A stretch of DNA of 55,639 bases from Dinghuibacter sp964544695 (GCA_964544695.1 CAZJDB010000056.1:1-55639); one strand, 5' to 3'; positions 38,450 to 46,426 are shown, counted from the first letter of the stretch. A program made the numbers and translations. Notes: generated by a model not told the origin, from the sequence alone.

Positions 38450-39568
38450 CTACTTCTTGGGTAACGGACCTAAATCGAATTTTAAAGAAAATATATTCGT
38501 ATATAATGGATCGGATTGATTGGCAAGGTTAGTAAACGCATAGTCAATGGTCACAAACTTGATCTTGAAACCTGCCCCTATGCTGGGCTGGTAGATCCAC
38601 ACGCGCCTTTGATTCAGGGTGTCCCCGTCGGCCAACGCCCTTTGGAAATTATCGATCCCGAACCTTAAAAACACTATATCCTTATATCCCGCCTCTAGCC
38701 CGATATGGGGATCGATGCTGACGGGGTTGCTGCTTACTATAGTATTCCTCATCCCGTCGAAGGTGACATCCAGGTCTATGGCCGGCCTCAATGTCGCTTT
38801 CCTGCCCAGGTGGAAGAGCCAGGATCCACCTACAATCAAAGACGGCGCCGTCAGTTCCACCGACTTCACCGGGATATCGTTGTCCGTCAGGTACAACACT
38901 TGTTTTTCCTCATCGGTAAAGGAAAAATTCCAGGCGTTAAAGGTGGTGGTGATGTCCTTGGCCACAATCCCGAAGGACCCCCCTTTATTGCCCAGCCACT
39001 GTATCCCACCATCAAACCCAAAACCCCAGGCGTGGGCGAAAGAACCTACATCCCTATAAATGATCTTGGTGTTTACACCCACACTCAATCGCCCTGCCGA
39101 TGTTTCTTTGACCATCTGGGAGAACGAAAGTAAAAAAGCATAATCCGCCGAGGAAAAGCTTTGTATGTTATTGTAGTCAATAGAACCATCCTGGGGATTC
39201 ACCAGGTACAGCGTATTGGGTATATCGTCCACCGCAAAGCGCAGCAGGGAAAACCCCAGCACCCTTTTTCCATCGTCGATGGGAAAGGCCGCGGCCGCAT
39301 AATCGTACTTGCCAATGCCCGCGAAATATTCCGCGTGCATCAATGTGAAATCGGGTTTATCTTTTACACCCATCAGTCCCGCCGGGTTGTAATAACCGGC
39401 AGTAGCATCCTTTACGGAAGAGACCTGAGCCCCGCCCATGGCTAAACCCGCCGCACCGGCCCCGATATTTAAAAAATCATTGGAATAGGTCACAAATTGA
39501 GCCTGTACGCCAGGTCCCAAGCATAGGGCGACAAAGAGGAGCAGTAAAGGTCTGGTTGTAGGTTTCAC
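38450..39568 (-). CDS. PorV2-like outer-membrane barrel of the type IX secretion family
   Basis: The protein has a signal peptide (LLLLFVALCLGPGVQAQ). It then shows the PorV/PorQ-family opening with NIGAGAAGLAMGGAQVSSVKDATAGYYNPAGL and many amphipathic strands ending in FSLKFDLG. PorV-type proteins shuttle cargo from the translocon to the sortase. It is immediately followed by the C25 peptidase, a PorV2-PorU2 pair. No ATG fits. I choose the GTG at 39568, because the TTG at 39592 lies inside the TATTTTTG promoter box. Confidence 0.8.
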   Translation of the reverse strand: MKPTTRPLLLLFVALCLGPGVQAQFVTYSNDFLNIGAGAAGLAMGGAQVSSVKDATAGYYNPAGLMGVKDKPDFTLMHAEYFAGIGKYDYAAAAFPIDDGKRVLGFSLLRFAVDDIPNTLYLVNPQDGSIDYNNIQSFSSADYAFLLSFSQMVKETSAGRLSVGVNTKIIYRDVGSFAHAWGFGFDGGIQWLGNKGGSFGIVAKDITTTFNAWNFSFTDEEKQVLYLTDNDIPVKSVELTAPSLIVGGSWLFHLGRKATLRPAIDLDVTFDGMRNTIVSSNPVSIDPHIGLEAGYKDIVFLRFGIDNFQRALADGDTLNQRRVWIYQPSIGAGFKIKFVTIDYAFTNLANQSDPLYTNIFSLKFDLGPLPKK

Positions 39569-39589
39569 GGATATTGGATAAAGGATAAC

Positions 39590-39597
39590 CAAAAATA
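39590..39597 (-). promoter_or_regulatory. -7 box of the PorV2-PorU2 operon
   Basis: The minus strand reads TATTTTTG, matching TAnnTTTG, 21 bp before the GTG start. It is back to back with the tyrS promoter. Confidence 0.6.
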
Positions 39598-39623
39598 ACG
39601 AAATTCCAAGCCATTTTCTGAAT

Positions 39624-39631
39624 TACTTTTG
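39624..39631 (+). promoter_or_regulatory. -7 box of the tyrS promoter
   Basis: TACTTTTG matches TAnnTTTG and lies 24 bp before the tyrS ATG at 39656. It overlaps an in-frame TTG at 39629, which therefore cannot be the start. Confidence 0.62.
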
Positions 39632-39655
39632 CGCCTATTCTCAAACGATTTGTTA

Positions 39656-40945
39656 ATGACCACGAATCTCATTAAAGAGCTGACATGGAGGGGATTGATT
39701 CAGGATATCATGCCTGGTACGGAAGACCAGCTGGCGCGTGAAAAGACTGCTGCCTATATCGGTTTTGACCCTACCGCGGACTCGCTGCATATAGGGAGCC
39801 TGGTTCCTATACTTCTTCTCGTCCACCTCCAGCGGGCCGGCCACAAACCCATTGCCCTCGTGGGCGGAGCCACCGGAATGATCGGAGACCCTTCCTTCAA
39901 ATCGGAAGAAAGGCGTTTGCTTTCCGAGGAGACCCTACGCGCTAACTCGGCTGGCATCCGCGCGCAGCTCACACGGTTCCTGGATTTCGACCCCGCGTTG
40001 CCCAACGCCGCCGAAATGGTTAACAACTATGACTGGTTCAAGGACATTTCGCTTTTGGACTTCATTCGCGACGTAGGCAAGCACATCTCCGTCAATTATA
40101 TGATGTCTAAGGACAGCGTCCGCAGGCGCCTCGAAGGAGACAGCGGGATCAGCTTCACTGAATTCACCTACCAGCTCATCCAGGGGTACGACTTCTATTG
40201 GCTATATTCCCATAAGGAATGTAAACTCCAGATGGGTGGCAGCGATCAATGGGGAAATATCACCACCGGCGCTGAACTCATCCGTCGCATGTCCGGGGGC
40301 GAGGCCTTCGCTTTCACTTGTCCTTTATTAGTAAAGGCCGACGGGGGCAAATTTGGCAAGACCGAAAAAGGCAATATCTGGCTCGATCCCGCCAGGACTT
40401 CCCCCTATCAGTTCTATCAATTCTGGCTCAACGCTTCCGACGAAGACGCAGCTAAATGGATTAAGATATTCACTTTTATTCCTGAAGATGATGTTAACCG
40501 GCTGTTGTTGGAGAACCGGGAACGACCTGAATTACGTAATTTGCAGAAGCGTTTGGGAAAGGAGATTACGACTTTCGTGCACGGAACCGAAGCGTATGAA
40601 TTCGCAGTGAAAGCCTCCAATCTCCTTTTTGCAAGCGATACCATCGGATTGTTGAATGAGCTTACCGAAACGCAATTATTGGAAATCCTGGAAGGTGTCC
40701 CTACCGTAGCATTCCCCAGGCAACGCCTGGCGGCTTCATTGGACATCGTTTCATTCCTCGCGGAAACGCAAATATTTCCGTCAAAAGGGGAATCCCGAAA
40801 GACAGTGCAAGGAGGCGGTGTAAGCATCAACAAGGTTCGCGTTTCAACGGTCGATTTTTCCGTTTCTTTCGCGTCCTTGTTACATGACAAATATGTTCTT
40901 GTCCAGAAAGGCAAGACCAAATATTTTCTGGTTATTATAGATTGA
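39656..40945 (+). CDS. tyrS: Tyrosyl-tRNA synthetase
   Basis: The 429-residue class I synthetase charges tRNA-Tyr. It has the HIGH-like motif SLHIGSLVP, the tyrosine pocket YDFYWLY and MGGSDQWGNI. The KMSKS-like loop is KFGKTEKGNIWLD. The C-terminal S4 RNA-binding domain contains GGGVSINKVRV. The start ATG at 39656 gives MTTNLIKELTWRG. Its promoter is divergent from PorV2. Confidence 0.96.
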   Translation: MTTNLIKELTWRGLIQDIMPGTEDQLAREKTAAYIGFDPTADSLHIGSLVPILLLVHLQRAGHKPIALVGGATGMIGDPSFKSEERRLLSEETLRANSAGIRAQLTRFLDFDPALPNAAEMVNNYDWFKDISLLDFIRDVGKHISVNYMMSKDSVRRRLEGDSGISFTEFTYQLIQGYDFYWLYSHKECKLQMGGSDQWGNITTGAELIRRMSGGEAFAFTCPLLVKADGGKFGKTEKGNIWLDPARTSPYQFYQFWLNASDEDAAKWIKIFTFIPEDDVNRLLLENRERPELRNLQKRLGKEITTFVHGTEAYEFAVKASNLLFASDTIGLLNELTETQLLEILEGVPTVAFPRQRLAASLDIVSFLAETQIFPSKGESRKTVQGGGVSINKVRVSTVDFSVSFASLLHDKYVLVQKGKTKYFLVIID

Positions 40946-41040
40946 GAAACCTTACCGCAGTCATCATCCCTCTCTGACGAGCGTCTATCCGGACGTAGCT
41001 TTTTATTTCGAGTCATTAACTATTAAACCTTATCCTCTCT

Positions 41041-41982
41041 ATGAAGGATCTTATTCCGGCATGCGTGCCGGGAGTGGCCTTGGCGTGTCTTCTTTTTGGA
41101 TGTTCCAAGGATACCGGTTCTACCGGTTCGCTTCCGCCCACAGCCTCCTCTGTCGCCACCTTTGACCCGACTGTCTCCGCCAGAGCCGCTGCCGTAGCTG
41201 ACTACCAGGCGAACTATCTTGGCTCTTTTGTTTCATCCGTCGGATGGACAGGCAACTCCGAAAACTGCGATCCGGGCGACACCCCCGATTCATTGAAACA
41301 ACATGTGGTCCAACGCCTCAACTATTTCCGGCGCCTTGTTGGCCTCCCTGCCGTTACTTTGGATTCGTCATTTTCCGCCAAGGCGCAACAGGCTGCCCTT
41401 ATAATGAAGGACAACAACGCCCTTAACCATTATCCCCCTTCTACCTGGAAGTGCATCACCCCCGACGGCCAGCTAGCCGCCGCCAATTCCAACCTAACGC
41501 TGGGTACTCCCGGCCCCGCTGCCATCGACCTGTATATAGCAGACGAAGGCGTCACTGACCTTGGCCACCGGCGCTGGGCCCTTTTCCCCGCACTTTCCAC
41601 AGTGGGCACCGGGGACACCGACTTTACCAATGCCCTGTGGGTGATCGGCGGCTTCGGAACCCGCCCCGCCATCGATTTTTCTGCCTACCCCGGGAACGGC
41701 TACATCCCCGCGCCCCTCGTCTACCCCACCTGGTCCTTTTCCGTCTCTGCTGCGGATTTTTCCTCCGCCAGCGTCACCGTATCCGACTCAAGCGGTACTA
41801 CGTATGCGGCCTGGACGTTCCTGACGCCTACCGGCTATGGGGATAATACCCTCGCATGGACCTTATCCAGGGACTTCCGGACGATTACCAGTGATGTGCA
41901 GTTGAATGTTGTGGTCGGTGGTGTGATCGTGAATGGGCAGGTGCGCAGTTATCGGTATTCGGTGTATATAATGGCGCTTTAA
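41041..41982 (+). CDS. CAP (SCP/PR-1) domain lipoprotein
   Basis: The 313-residue protein has a lipoprotein signal ending in LLFGC (Cys21). A CAP-like domain spans about 85-220: LNYFRRLVGLPAVTLDSSFS, then AQQAALIMKDNNALNHYPP with a conserved His, and VTDLGHRRWAL. CAP domains bind lipids, sterols or metals in many bacteria, and the function here is unknown. The C-terminal 90 residues look like a beta sandwich. It follows tyrS by 95 bp and seems to stand alone. Confidence 0.78.
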   Translation: MKDLIPACVPGVALACLLFGCSKDTGSTGSLPPTASSVATFDPTVSARAAAVADYQANYLGSFVSSVGWTGNSENCDPGDTPDSLKQHVVQRLNYFRRLVGLPAVTLDSSFSAKAQQAALIMKDNNALNHYPPSTWKCITPDGQLAAANSNLTLGTPGPAAIDLYIADEGVTDLGHRRWALFPALSTVGTGDTDFTNALWVIGGFGTRPAIDFSAYPGNGYIPAPLVYPTWSFSVSAADFSSASVTVSDSSGTTYAAWTFLTPTGYGDNTLAWTLSRDFRTITSDVQLNVVVGGVIVNGQVRSYRYSVYIMAL

Positions 41983-42028
41983 CTCTTTTGCCCGCCGCCG
42001 GCCCCGGCTTCGAGCCGTTTGCGGCTGC

Positions 42029-43441
42029 TTACCCCAGGAGCGTCCTCCGTTGACGGTAAACTTTCAGGACGAACTCCCCGAAGATGGTATTCGCCCAAGC
42101 GAACCATTTGCGCGTAAACTTTTGAGGGTCGTCCTTTTCGAAGGATTCATGCATGAACCCCGTCCCTGCATGTGTCGTCTGCAACATATGAAGGCAATGC
42201 GCGATCTCCGTATCCGACCCGCTCGTCAACCCCCGGACAATGATACCCAGAGGCCAGATCATATCCAACCCGACATGAGGCCCCCCCGTGCCTTCACCGG
42301 TAGTGCCCCTGAAGAAAAAGGGGTTGCTTTCAGACAAAACCATGTCTCTCGTTTTTTGGTAAACCGGGTCTTTTTCCTGAACCGCGTTCAAATACGGCAG
42401 CCCCAGCAGGGACGGCACATTCGCATCATCCATCAGGTTGAAACTCCCGAAGCCATTCACCTCATAGGCATACATCCCATTGATAATACCGTATTTATTT
42501 AATGCGTTTTCCACTTCCTCTGCCAATGCATGACACGTCGTGGCCAGCGCCGCATCGTGATAGATCGCGTCCACCATTTCTGCCGCCTGCCGCAAACTCA
42601 CTACCGCGAAGAAATTGGAAGGGATGAGGAAAGGAAAGATCGTGGCGTCGTCACTGGGCCGGAACATAGAACAAATCAACCCCACCGGCTTGACCGGATA
42701 TCCATAACCCCCCATCGGCACGCCGTCAGTTGCCCAGGCTGTATTACGCTGAAAGCTATAGGGACCCTGCCCGTGCTTGCGCTGCTGGTCATTAAACGTC
42801 TTGACCGTTAACTGTATCCCCTGCTTCCATGCACTGTCGAACGGCCTTTCGTCCCCCGTTGCCTTCCAATAATGATACGCCAGCCTTATCGGGTAACACA
42901 AAGAATCGATCTCCCACTTCCGCTCGTGCGTCCCCGGCTTCATATCGGTTATATCGGTCTTCTTCCACTCGCTCACCTTGGTATCGTCCTTGTAAAAAGC
43001 ATTCGCATAGGGATCCAATAAAATATTCCTGGTCTGCCTGCGGATCACCCCCTCGATCAGATGTTTCAAATTTCCATCTTCCTTCATGAATGGCAGATAT
43101 GGCCACACTTGCGCCGTGCTGTCCCGCTGCCACATCGCATCTATATCCCCCGTGATCACAAAAGTATCCGGTACCCCGTTGTTAATCGTGAAATCCACCG
43201 TCGTATCGAGTGTATTGGGAAAACAATTCCCAAAGAGCCAGCCCAGCTCCTTATTCCCAATTCCCCCCTGGAGGGTCTGTATCGTATTTTCAATTGCCGG
43301 GCTATTGAATTTCCGGTCCGCGGCGGCCACCCTAACCACCGGAAAATCGTTTGGCTTTATTCCCGCCAGGCCCTTGTGCGCGCCGATCGCCAACCCCGTG
43401 GCCGCCAGCGTCGATTGGCGTATAAACGTTCGCCTTTCCAT
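42029..43441 (-). CDS. Glycoside hydrolase family 125 exo-alpha-1,6-mannosidase
   Basis: The 470-residue protein starts with a twin-arginine type signal (ERRTFIRQSTLAATGLAIGA), so it may be exported folded. The GH125 signature ITGDIDAMWQRDSTAQVWPYL lies near 95-115. Other conserved parts are WEIDSLCYPI, PFLIPSNFFAV and GEGTGGPHVGLDMIWPLG. GH125 removes alpha-1,6-mannose from N-glycans or mannans by inversion. Unlike many relatives it is not within a polysaccharide-utilisation locus. It diverges from tRNA-Gln. Confidence 0.88.
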   Translation of the reverse strand: MERRTFIRQSTLAATGLAIGAHKGLAGIKPNDFPVVRVAAADRKFNSPAIENTIQTLQGGIGNKELGWLFGNCFPNTLDTTVDFTINNGVPDTFVITGDIDAMWQRDSTAQVWPYLPFMKEDGNLKHLIEGVIRRQTRNILLDPYANAFYKDDTKVSEWKKTDITDMKPGTHERKWEIDSLCYPIRLAYHYWKATGDERPFDSAWKQGIQLTVKTFNDQQRKHGQGPYSFQRNTAWATDGVPMGGYGYPVKPVGLICSMFRPSDDATIFPFLIPSNFFAVVSLRQAAEMVDAIYHDAALATTCHALAEEVENALNKYGIINGMYAYEVNGFGSFNLMDDANVPSLLGLPYLNAVQEKDPVYQKTRDMVLSESNPFFFRGTTGEGTGGPHVGLDMIWPLGIIVRGLTSGSDTEIAHCLHMLQTTHAGTGFMHESFEKDDPQKFTRKWFAWANTIFGEFVLKVYRQRRTLLG

Positions 43442-43545
43442 ATGGTGCTTTATCGTTTAAGCCGGAAGATAAGAATTCTTCCGCCGTCCGCCTTCACCGC
43501 GGCGCCCCGCCTTCAAAAAAACTTGGATAAACTGCTTCCGCACCC

Positions 43546-43553
43546 TACCTTTG
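43546..43553 (+). promoter_or_regulatory. -7 box of the tRNA-Gln promoter
   Basis: TACCTTTGCATCCC matches TAnnTTTG with the CATCCC extension seen at other translation-gene promoters. A TTG lies 20 bp upstream (43523-43525). The tRNA begins 17 bp downstream. Confidence 0.7.
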
Positions 43554-43570
43554 CATCCCATTCAGGGAAT

Positions 43571-43641
43571 TGCCCGATAGTATAATGGTAGTACGACAGA
43601 TTTTGGTTCTGTTTGTCTAGGTTCGAATCCTGGTCGGGCAA
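43571..43641 (+). tRNA. tRNA-Gln (TTG)
   Basis: Acceptor arms TGCCCGA and TCGGGCA pair perfectly. The anticodon stem ACAGA/TCTGT encloses TTTTGGT with anticodon TTG, and the T-arm has GGTTCGAATCC. CCA is not encoded. Its 3' end faces the AT-rich toxin-antitoxin region. Confidence 0.95.
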
Positions 43642-43687
43642 CTTAAGGGACTTTTTCACCACTTCTCGCTAAGCCTTAACAAACCTC

Positions 43688-43723
43688 AAACCCGCTACAG
43701 CGTTCTATTGTAGCGGGTTTTTT
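43688..43723 (+). terminator. Intrinsic terminator of tRNA-Gln
   Basis: Perfect 12-bp arms (43688-43699 and 43709-43720) with a 9-nt loop run into six T (43718-43723). It ends the tRNA-Gln transcript. Confidence 0.9.
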
Positions 43724-43844
43724 CATTTTTCCCCATTTCCGTCAAAAGCCTCCGAATTCCGGGATATTTGTTACACTTTTTGTTACGCTTTTTGTTACAC
43801 CTCTGGTAACTTTATTAAACTATGAAACTTCAATGCATCAAAAG

Positions 43845-44258
43845 TCAATACTCAAACGGCAGCATCGGCAAAATAACATTCGAAATTCCGTCTTGCTTAA
43901 GCCTTGCATTGACCAAACCCCTGGCAAATCCAATCGACACCCGACCTATGGAAAGATTCATATCAGGAGAAACCGCGAACCTGTCGGGCTCCTTTATCTC
44001 CACGTGTTTCTCCAGCTCATACACGAAGAAAATAACCACCGACTTGGCAGTGGCCAAAGTTTTTGCTTCTCCCTTTTTTCGCATGTCAATGGTCGTTCTA
44101 TAGTGCAGTATTTTATCCTCTTTACTCAAGACCACCTCGATCGACACATCATAATCGATCGAAGCTCCATGGCTGAACGCACCGAGGCCTTCTGGTTGAA
44201 TCTCAAATTCAACCAACTCTCCCCCTACAATTCGATATGCATTTTGAATATCCTCCAT
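43845..44258 (-). CDS. SecB-like chaperone of a toxin-antitoxin-chaperone module (tentative)
   Basis: The 137-residue protein has no signal peptide. Its strand order resembles SecB: YDVSIEVVLS (like SecB YEV-VL), an alternating strand HYRTTIDMRKKG, then SVVIFFVYELE (like the SecB FLCE strand). A helical SIGRVSIGFARGLVNARLK and the end NVILPMLPFEY (like SecB FP-L-L-P) follow. SecB-like proteins occur as third genes beside HigA-type antitoxins, where they protect the antitoxin from degradation. The start overlaps the antitoxin stop by one base (TAATG), so the two are cotranslated. The similarity is at the fold-pattern level and needs a profile search. Confidence 0.5.
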   Translation of the reverse strand: MEDIQNAYRIVGGELVEFEIQPEGLGAFSHGASIDYDVSIEVVLSKEDKILHYRTTIDMRKKGEAKTLATAKSVVIFFVYELEKHVEIKEPDRFAVSPDMNLSIGRVSIGFARGLVNARLKQDGISNVILPMLPFEY

Positions 44259-44707
44259 TAGCTCACCACTTTATATGATTCCTTACGCACTTCAATTCCC
44301 GAGGCGGCCATTCCGCCGTTTTCATAAATCCATTTGTGAATATCACCTTCAGCCGAAATTGTTGAAGAAGTAATGCTTAATTTGATAAACATGACTGATG
44401 TATCTGGCCCCTCAATATCCATTAGCCTGATCCCCAGTAACCGTTGAATGTTCAACAATGTTTCCACCGTAAAATTATGTGTACCGCTCAGCCATTTAGA
44501 GATGACGGACATATGCTGGTTGGCCTCTTCCGCAAAACGTGTTTGCGTCCATCCTTTCCCCTTCATTGCCTTGTAAATCTTCGAAGCAAGGAGCATCTTC
44601 ACATCCGTTTCCTCCTGTTGTTCCGGAGTCACCCCTGCCATCAGGCTATCAATCGAATCGTCATGGTAGGCTGCCTCAAAATCGTCAATATGTTTCGCTT
44701 TTGCCAT
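44258..44707 (-). CDS. XRE-family HTH antitoxin with C-terminal extension
   Basis: The 149-residue protein has an HTH domain at about 43-97, with TQTRFAEEA as helix 2 and HMSVISKWLSG as the recognition helix. It follows an acidic N-terminus and precedes a 50-residue tail. Such tails act as chaperone-addiction segments in toxin-antitoxin-chaperone systems. The start is MAKAKHIDDF (44707), 5 bp after the remnant toxin stop; the reading to 44770 would overlap that remnant. It is directly coupled to the SecB-like gene. The palindrome at 45116-45137 is its likely operator. Confidence 0.75.
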   Translation of the reverse strand: MAKAKHIDDFEAAYHDDSIDSLMAGVTPEQQEETDVKMLLASKIYKAMKGKGWTQTRFAEEANQHMSVISKWLSGTHNFTVETLLNIQRLLGIRLMDIEGPDTSVMFIKLSITSSTISAEGDIHKWIYENGGMAASGIEVRKESYKVVS

Positions 44708-44712
44708 TTTAC

Positions 44713-45086
44713 TTAGGTTTTTGAAATGTACAAATCCCCTTCCAGGTATAACCCAGATGTGGAAACCCATGTGTCTCTATTATTCATTTTGGCTCTTAGA
44801 ATCTGTGATACTTGCATCATATCGCCTACAGATTTCGTCAATTGCGCATCCTCCTGCCAGGTTCGTGTCGTTTTTGGACCTCCATCGCCAATGATTACCA
44901 TCTGCTCCGAAGGTGAAGTCGCCTAGCAATATCCAATAACTCCACCTCAAAATCCTTCCGGTACCTTTTAATAAACCGATCAAACATCAGCTCCGATGAA
45001 ATCCCCACTTCCGTCTCTTCCAAAATCGAATAAACGGATGCCTTAGGCCCTGAAAACCTTTCTATAAGCTTTAGTTTTGACCGCAC
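44713..45086 (-). pseudogene. Broken toxin gene of the HTH/SecB-like module
   Basis: Two reading frames cover this stretch. From the GTG at 45086 one encodes KLKLIERFSGPKASVYSIL to FEVELLDIARRLH, then stops after RSRW. The second, shifted frame begins around 44910 and encodes EQMVIIGDGGPKTTRTWQED to YLEGDLYISKT, ending 5 bp before the antitoxin. Together they read as the two ends of one protein, with the middle deleted and the frame lost at about 44900-44915. I recall homologous Bacteroidota toxins of about 130-150 residues next to HTH antitoxins with a similar two-ended layout, but I cannot align them here. The toxin is presumed inactive. An ATT at 45107 could be the original or mutated start. 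Confidence 0.6.
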
Positions 45087-45103
45087 TTTTCCGATTCGTT
45101 TTG

Positions 45104-45118
45104 CAATTTACTAAATTT
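45104..45118. repeat. 15-bp direct repeat, copy 1
   Basis: CAATTTACTAAATTT occurs here and again at 45580-45594 in the same orientation. On the minus strand it reads AAATTTAGTAAATTG, just upstream of the toxin remnant, and contains a TAAATTG that could serve as a -7 element. Confidence 0.7.
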
Positions 45119-45137
45119 TTCACTTATAAGTGAAAAA
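45116..45137. promoter_or_regulatory. Perfect 22-bp palindrome, likely antitoxin operator
   Basis: The sequence is perfectly self-complementary, with half-site TTTTTCACTTA and its centre between 45126 and 45127. It lies 30 bp upstream of the toxin remnant start and overlaps the likely promoter. HTH antitoxins autoregulate by binding such palindromes. There is no T-run or gene end that would make it a terminator. Confidence 0.65.
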
Positions 45138-45304
45138 ATACAATTTTTCAAAATAACCATTGCATTATGAATTGATTAATAGACCCTAGCCTCTATATGA
45201 AGCTTGGAATCTCTGAATTCCTGTGCCAAAGTTGGCACCACCAACACGGGAGTAAGCCCAAAAAGATGCTGCCTTTATCACGCCCTATCTTAGCGTCGAT
45301 GCTG

Positions 45305-45580
45305 CTAGGGATTATTCGGTTTGGAAGAGTTCTCTTGCACAATGTCCGGACGCGAAGGAATCACCTGTGCCATATCCACCCCCGGAACTTTAGTTATAAC
45401 AGTCGTATTGGTGGACGAAGGAGTAGGTGTAGGCAAGATTTTACTGTAATTGTCATTTGAGCTTGAATGTTCCATAGTCATTATTAACAAATTGCCAGAT
45501 TGTAAAAAGACTTCACTTCTTCCATACTTCAATCGCAATTGCGCTCTCGAAAATAGTTCATTTATAACATTTACATACAC
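45305..45580 (-). CDS. Hypothetical small protein (doubtful)
   Basis: The frame runs 91 codons from a GTG at 45580, with in-frame ATGs at 45481 and 45475. The N-terminal part (NVINELFSRAQLRLKYGRSE) is helical and charged; the C-terminal part is rich in Pro, Thr and Ser. I recognise no family. It begins directly after copy 2 of the 15-bp repeat, the same position the toxin remnant has after copy 1, which hints at real transcription. It may be a gene remnant or chance. Confidence 0.25.
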   Translation of the reverse strand: MYVNVINELFSRAQLRLKYGRSEVFLQSGNLLIMTMEHSSSNDNYSKILPTPTPSSTNTTVITKVPGVDMAQVIPSRPDIVQENSSKPNNP

Positions 45581-45594
45581 AATTTACTAAATTT
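45580..45594. repeat. 15-bp direct repeat, copy 2
   Basis: This is the second copy of CAATTTACTAAATTT, 476 bp from the first and in the same orientation. It stands just upstream of a small minus-strand reading frame. Confidence 0.7.
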
Positions 45595-45744
45595 ATATTG
45601 CAATAATAGAAATATAGCGATAATATTTTACCCGCGTCCTCTCAAATAGCTCGACGTTGTATTTCAGCATTTTCGGAAGAAAAATACCTCATTTGCGTTA
45701 TTGCACCCCCCGCAGGATCCCCCCACTTTTGTCAAACACCAAAG

Positions 45745-46362
45745 ATGAAAGTCCCAGTCGGCATAGTCGATGACAAATCCCAAAACCTCCAAAGACTCAA
45801 CTATTCGGATGATATTGCCATCGTGCTGACGGCCGGCGGCGGCAGCGACTTCCTCGATCAGATGGAGAAGCTGCCAAGGGCATCGCATCCCCTGGTGATC
45901 CTCATGGACATCGCCATGCCGGATTTGGAGGGGATCGAAACGGTACGGGTTGCAAAGCTGCTTTTCCCGCATATCCATTTCCTGATGCTGACCGATTTCG
46001 AGGACGACGATAATCTTTTCGAGGCGATCAAGGCCGGGGCCGACGGCTATTTGCTAAAGAACGACAAGCTGGCTTCCATCATCGACTGCATCGTTCAACT
46101 ATCGGAGAGTGGCAGCGCACCCATGAGTCCCCCGATCGCAAGGAAGACCCTCGATGTGCTGACGAAGACTTCACTACCAGACAGGGAGAAGGATTACGCT
46201 TTGTCCGAGCGGGAAATGGAAATACTGAGGTTAACCATCGATGGCTATGCAATTAATGCGATCGCGGAAAAGCTCTTTCTGAGCACCCATACCATAGGGA
46301 AGCATCTTGCCAATATCTACACCAAGCTGCATGTGCAAGAACCACGGGCACCGGTAAAATAG
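45745..46362 (+). CDS. NarL/FixJ-type response regulator with shortened C-terminus
   Basis: The 205-residue protein has a receiver domain: acidic pair Asp9-Asp10, phosphoacceptor Asp55 in VILMDIAMPD, a Thr-like switch in MLTDFEDD, and Lys in GYLLKND. A LuxR HTH follows at about 153-197 (LSEREMEILRLTIDGYAINAIAEKLFLSTHTIGKHLANIYTKL is the region). It ends abruptly with HVQEPRAPVK. The last HTH helix seems replaced: 46361-46423 keeps an open frame for an Ala-rich helix (STNALLIAAAISASLASK), out of frame. No sensor kinase is adjacent. Confidence 0.8.
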   Translation: MKVPVGIVDDKSQNLQRLNYSDDIAIVLTAGGGSDFLDQMEKLPRASHPLVILMDIAMPDLEGIETVRVAKLLFPHIHFLMLTDFEDDDNLFEAIKAGADGYLLKNDKLASIIDCIVQLSESGSAPMSPPIARKTLDVLTKTSLPDREKDYALSEREMEILRLTIDGYAINAIAEKLFLSTHTIGKHLANIYTKLHVQEPRAPVK

Positions 46363-46426
46363 TACAAATGCGTTATTGATTGCCGCAGCAATTAGCGCTA
46401 GTCTTGCATCAAAACACAATTAGTTT

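Larger units (their letters stand above)
45087..45744. other. AT-rich mostly non-coding stretch
   Basis: This AT-rich stretch separates the toxin remnant from the response regulator. It contains the 22-bp palindrome (45116-45137) and a 15-bp direct repeat at 45104-45118 and 45580-45594. It also holds one doubtful minus-strand reading frame (45305-45580). No other convincing gene, tRNA or terminator was seen. Confidence 0.6.

Noticed and set aside
45197..45460. Plus-strand frame of 87 codons in the AT-rich gap
   Set aside because: The composition is odd (Arg/His clusters), no promoter was seen and it overlaps the slightly better minus-strand frame.
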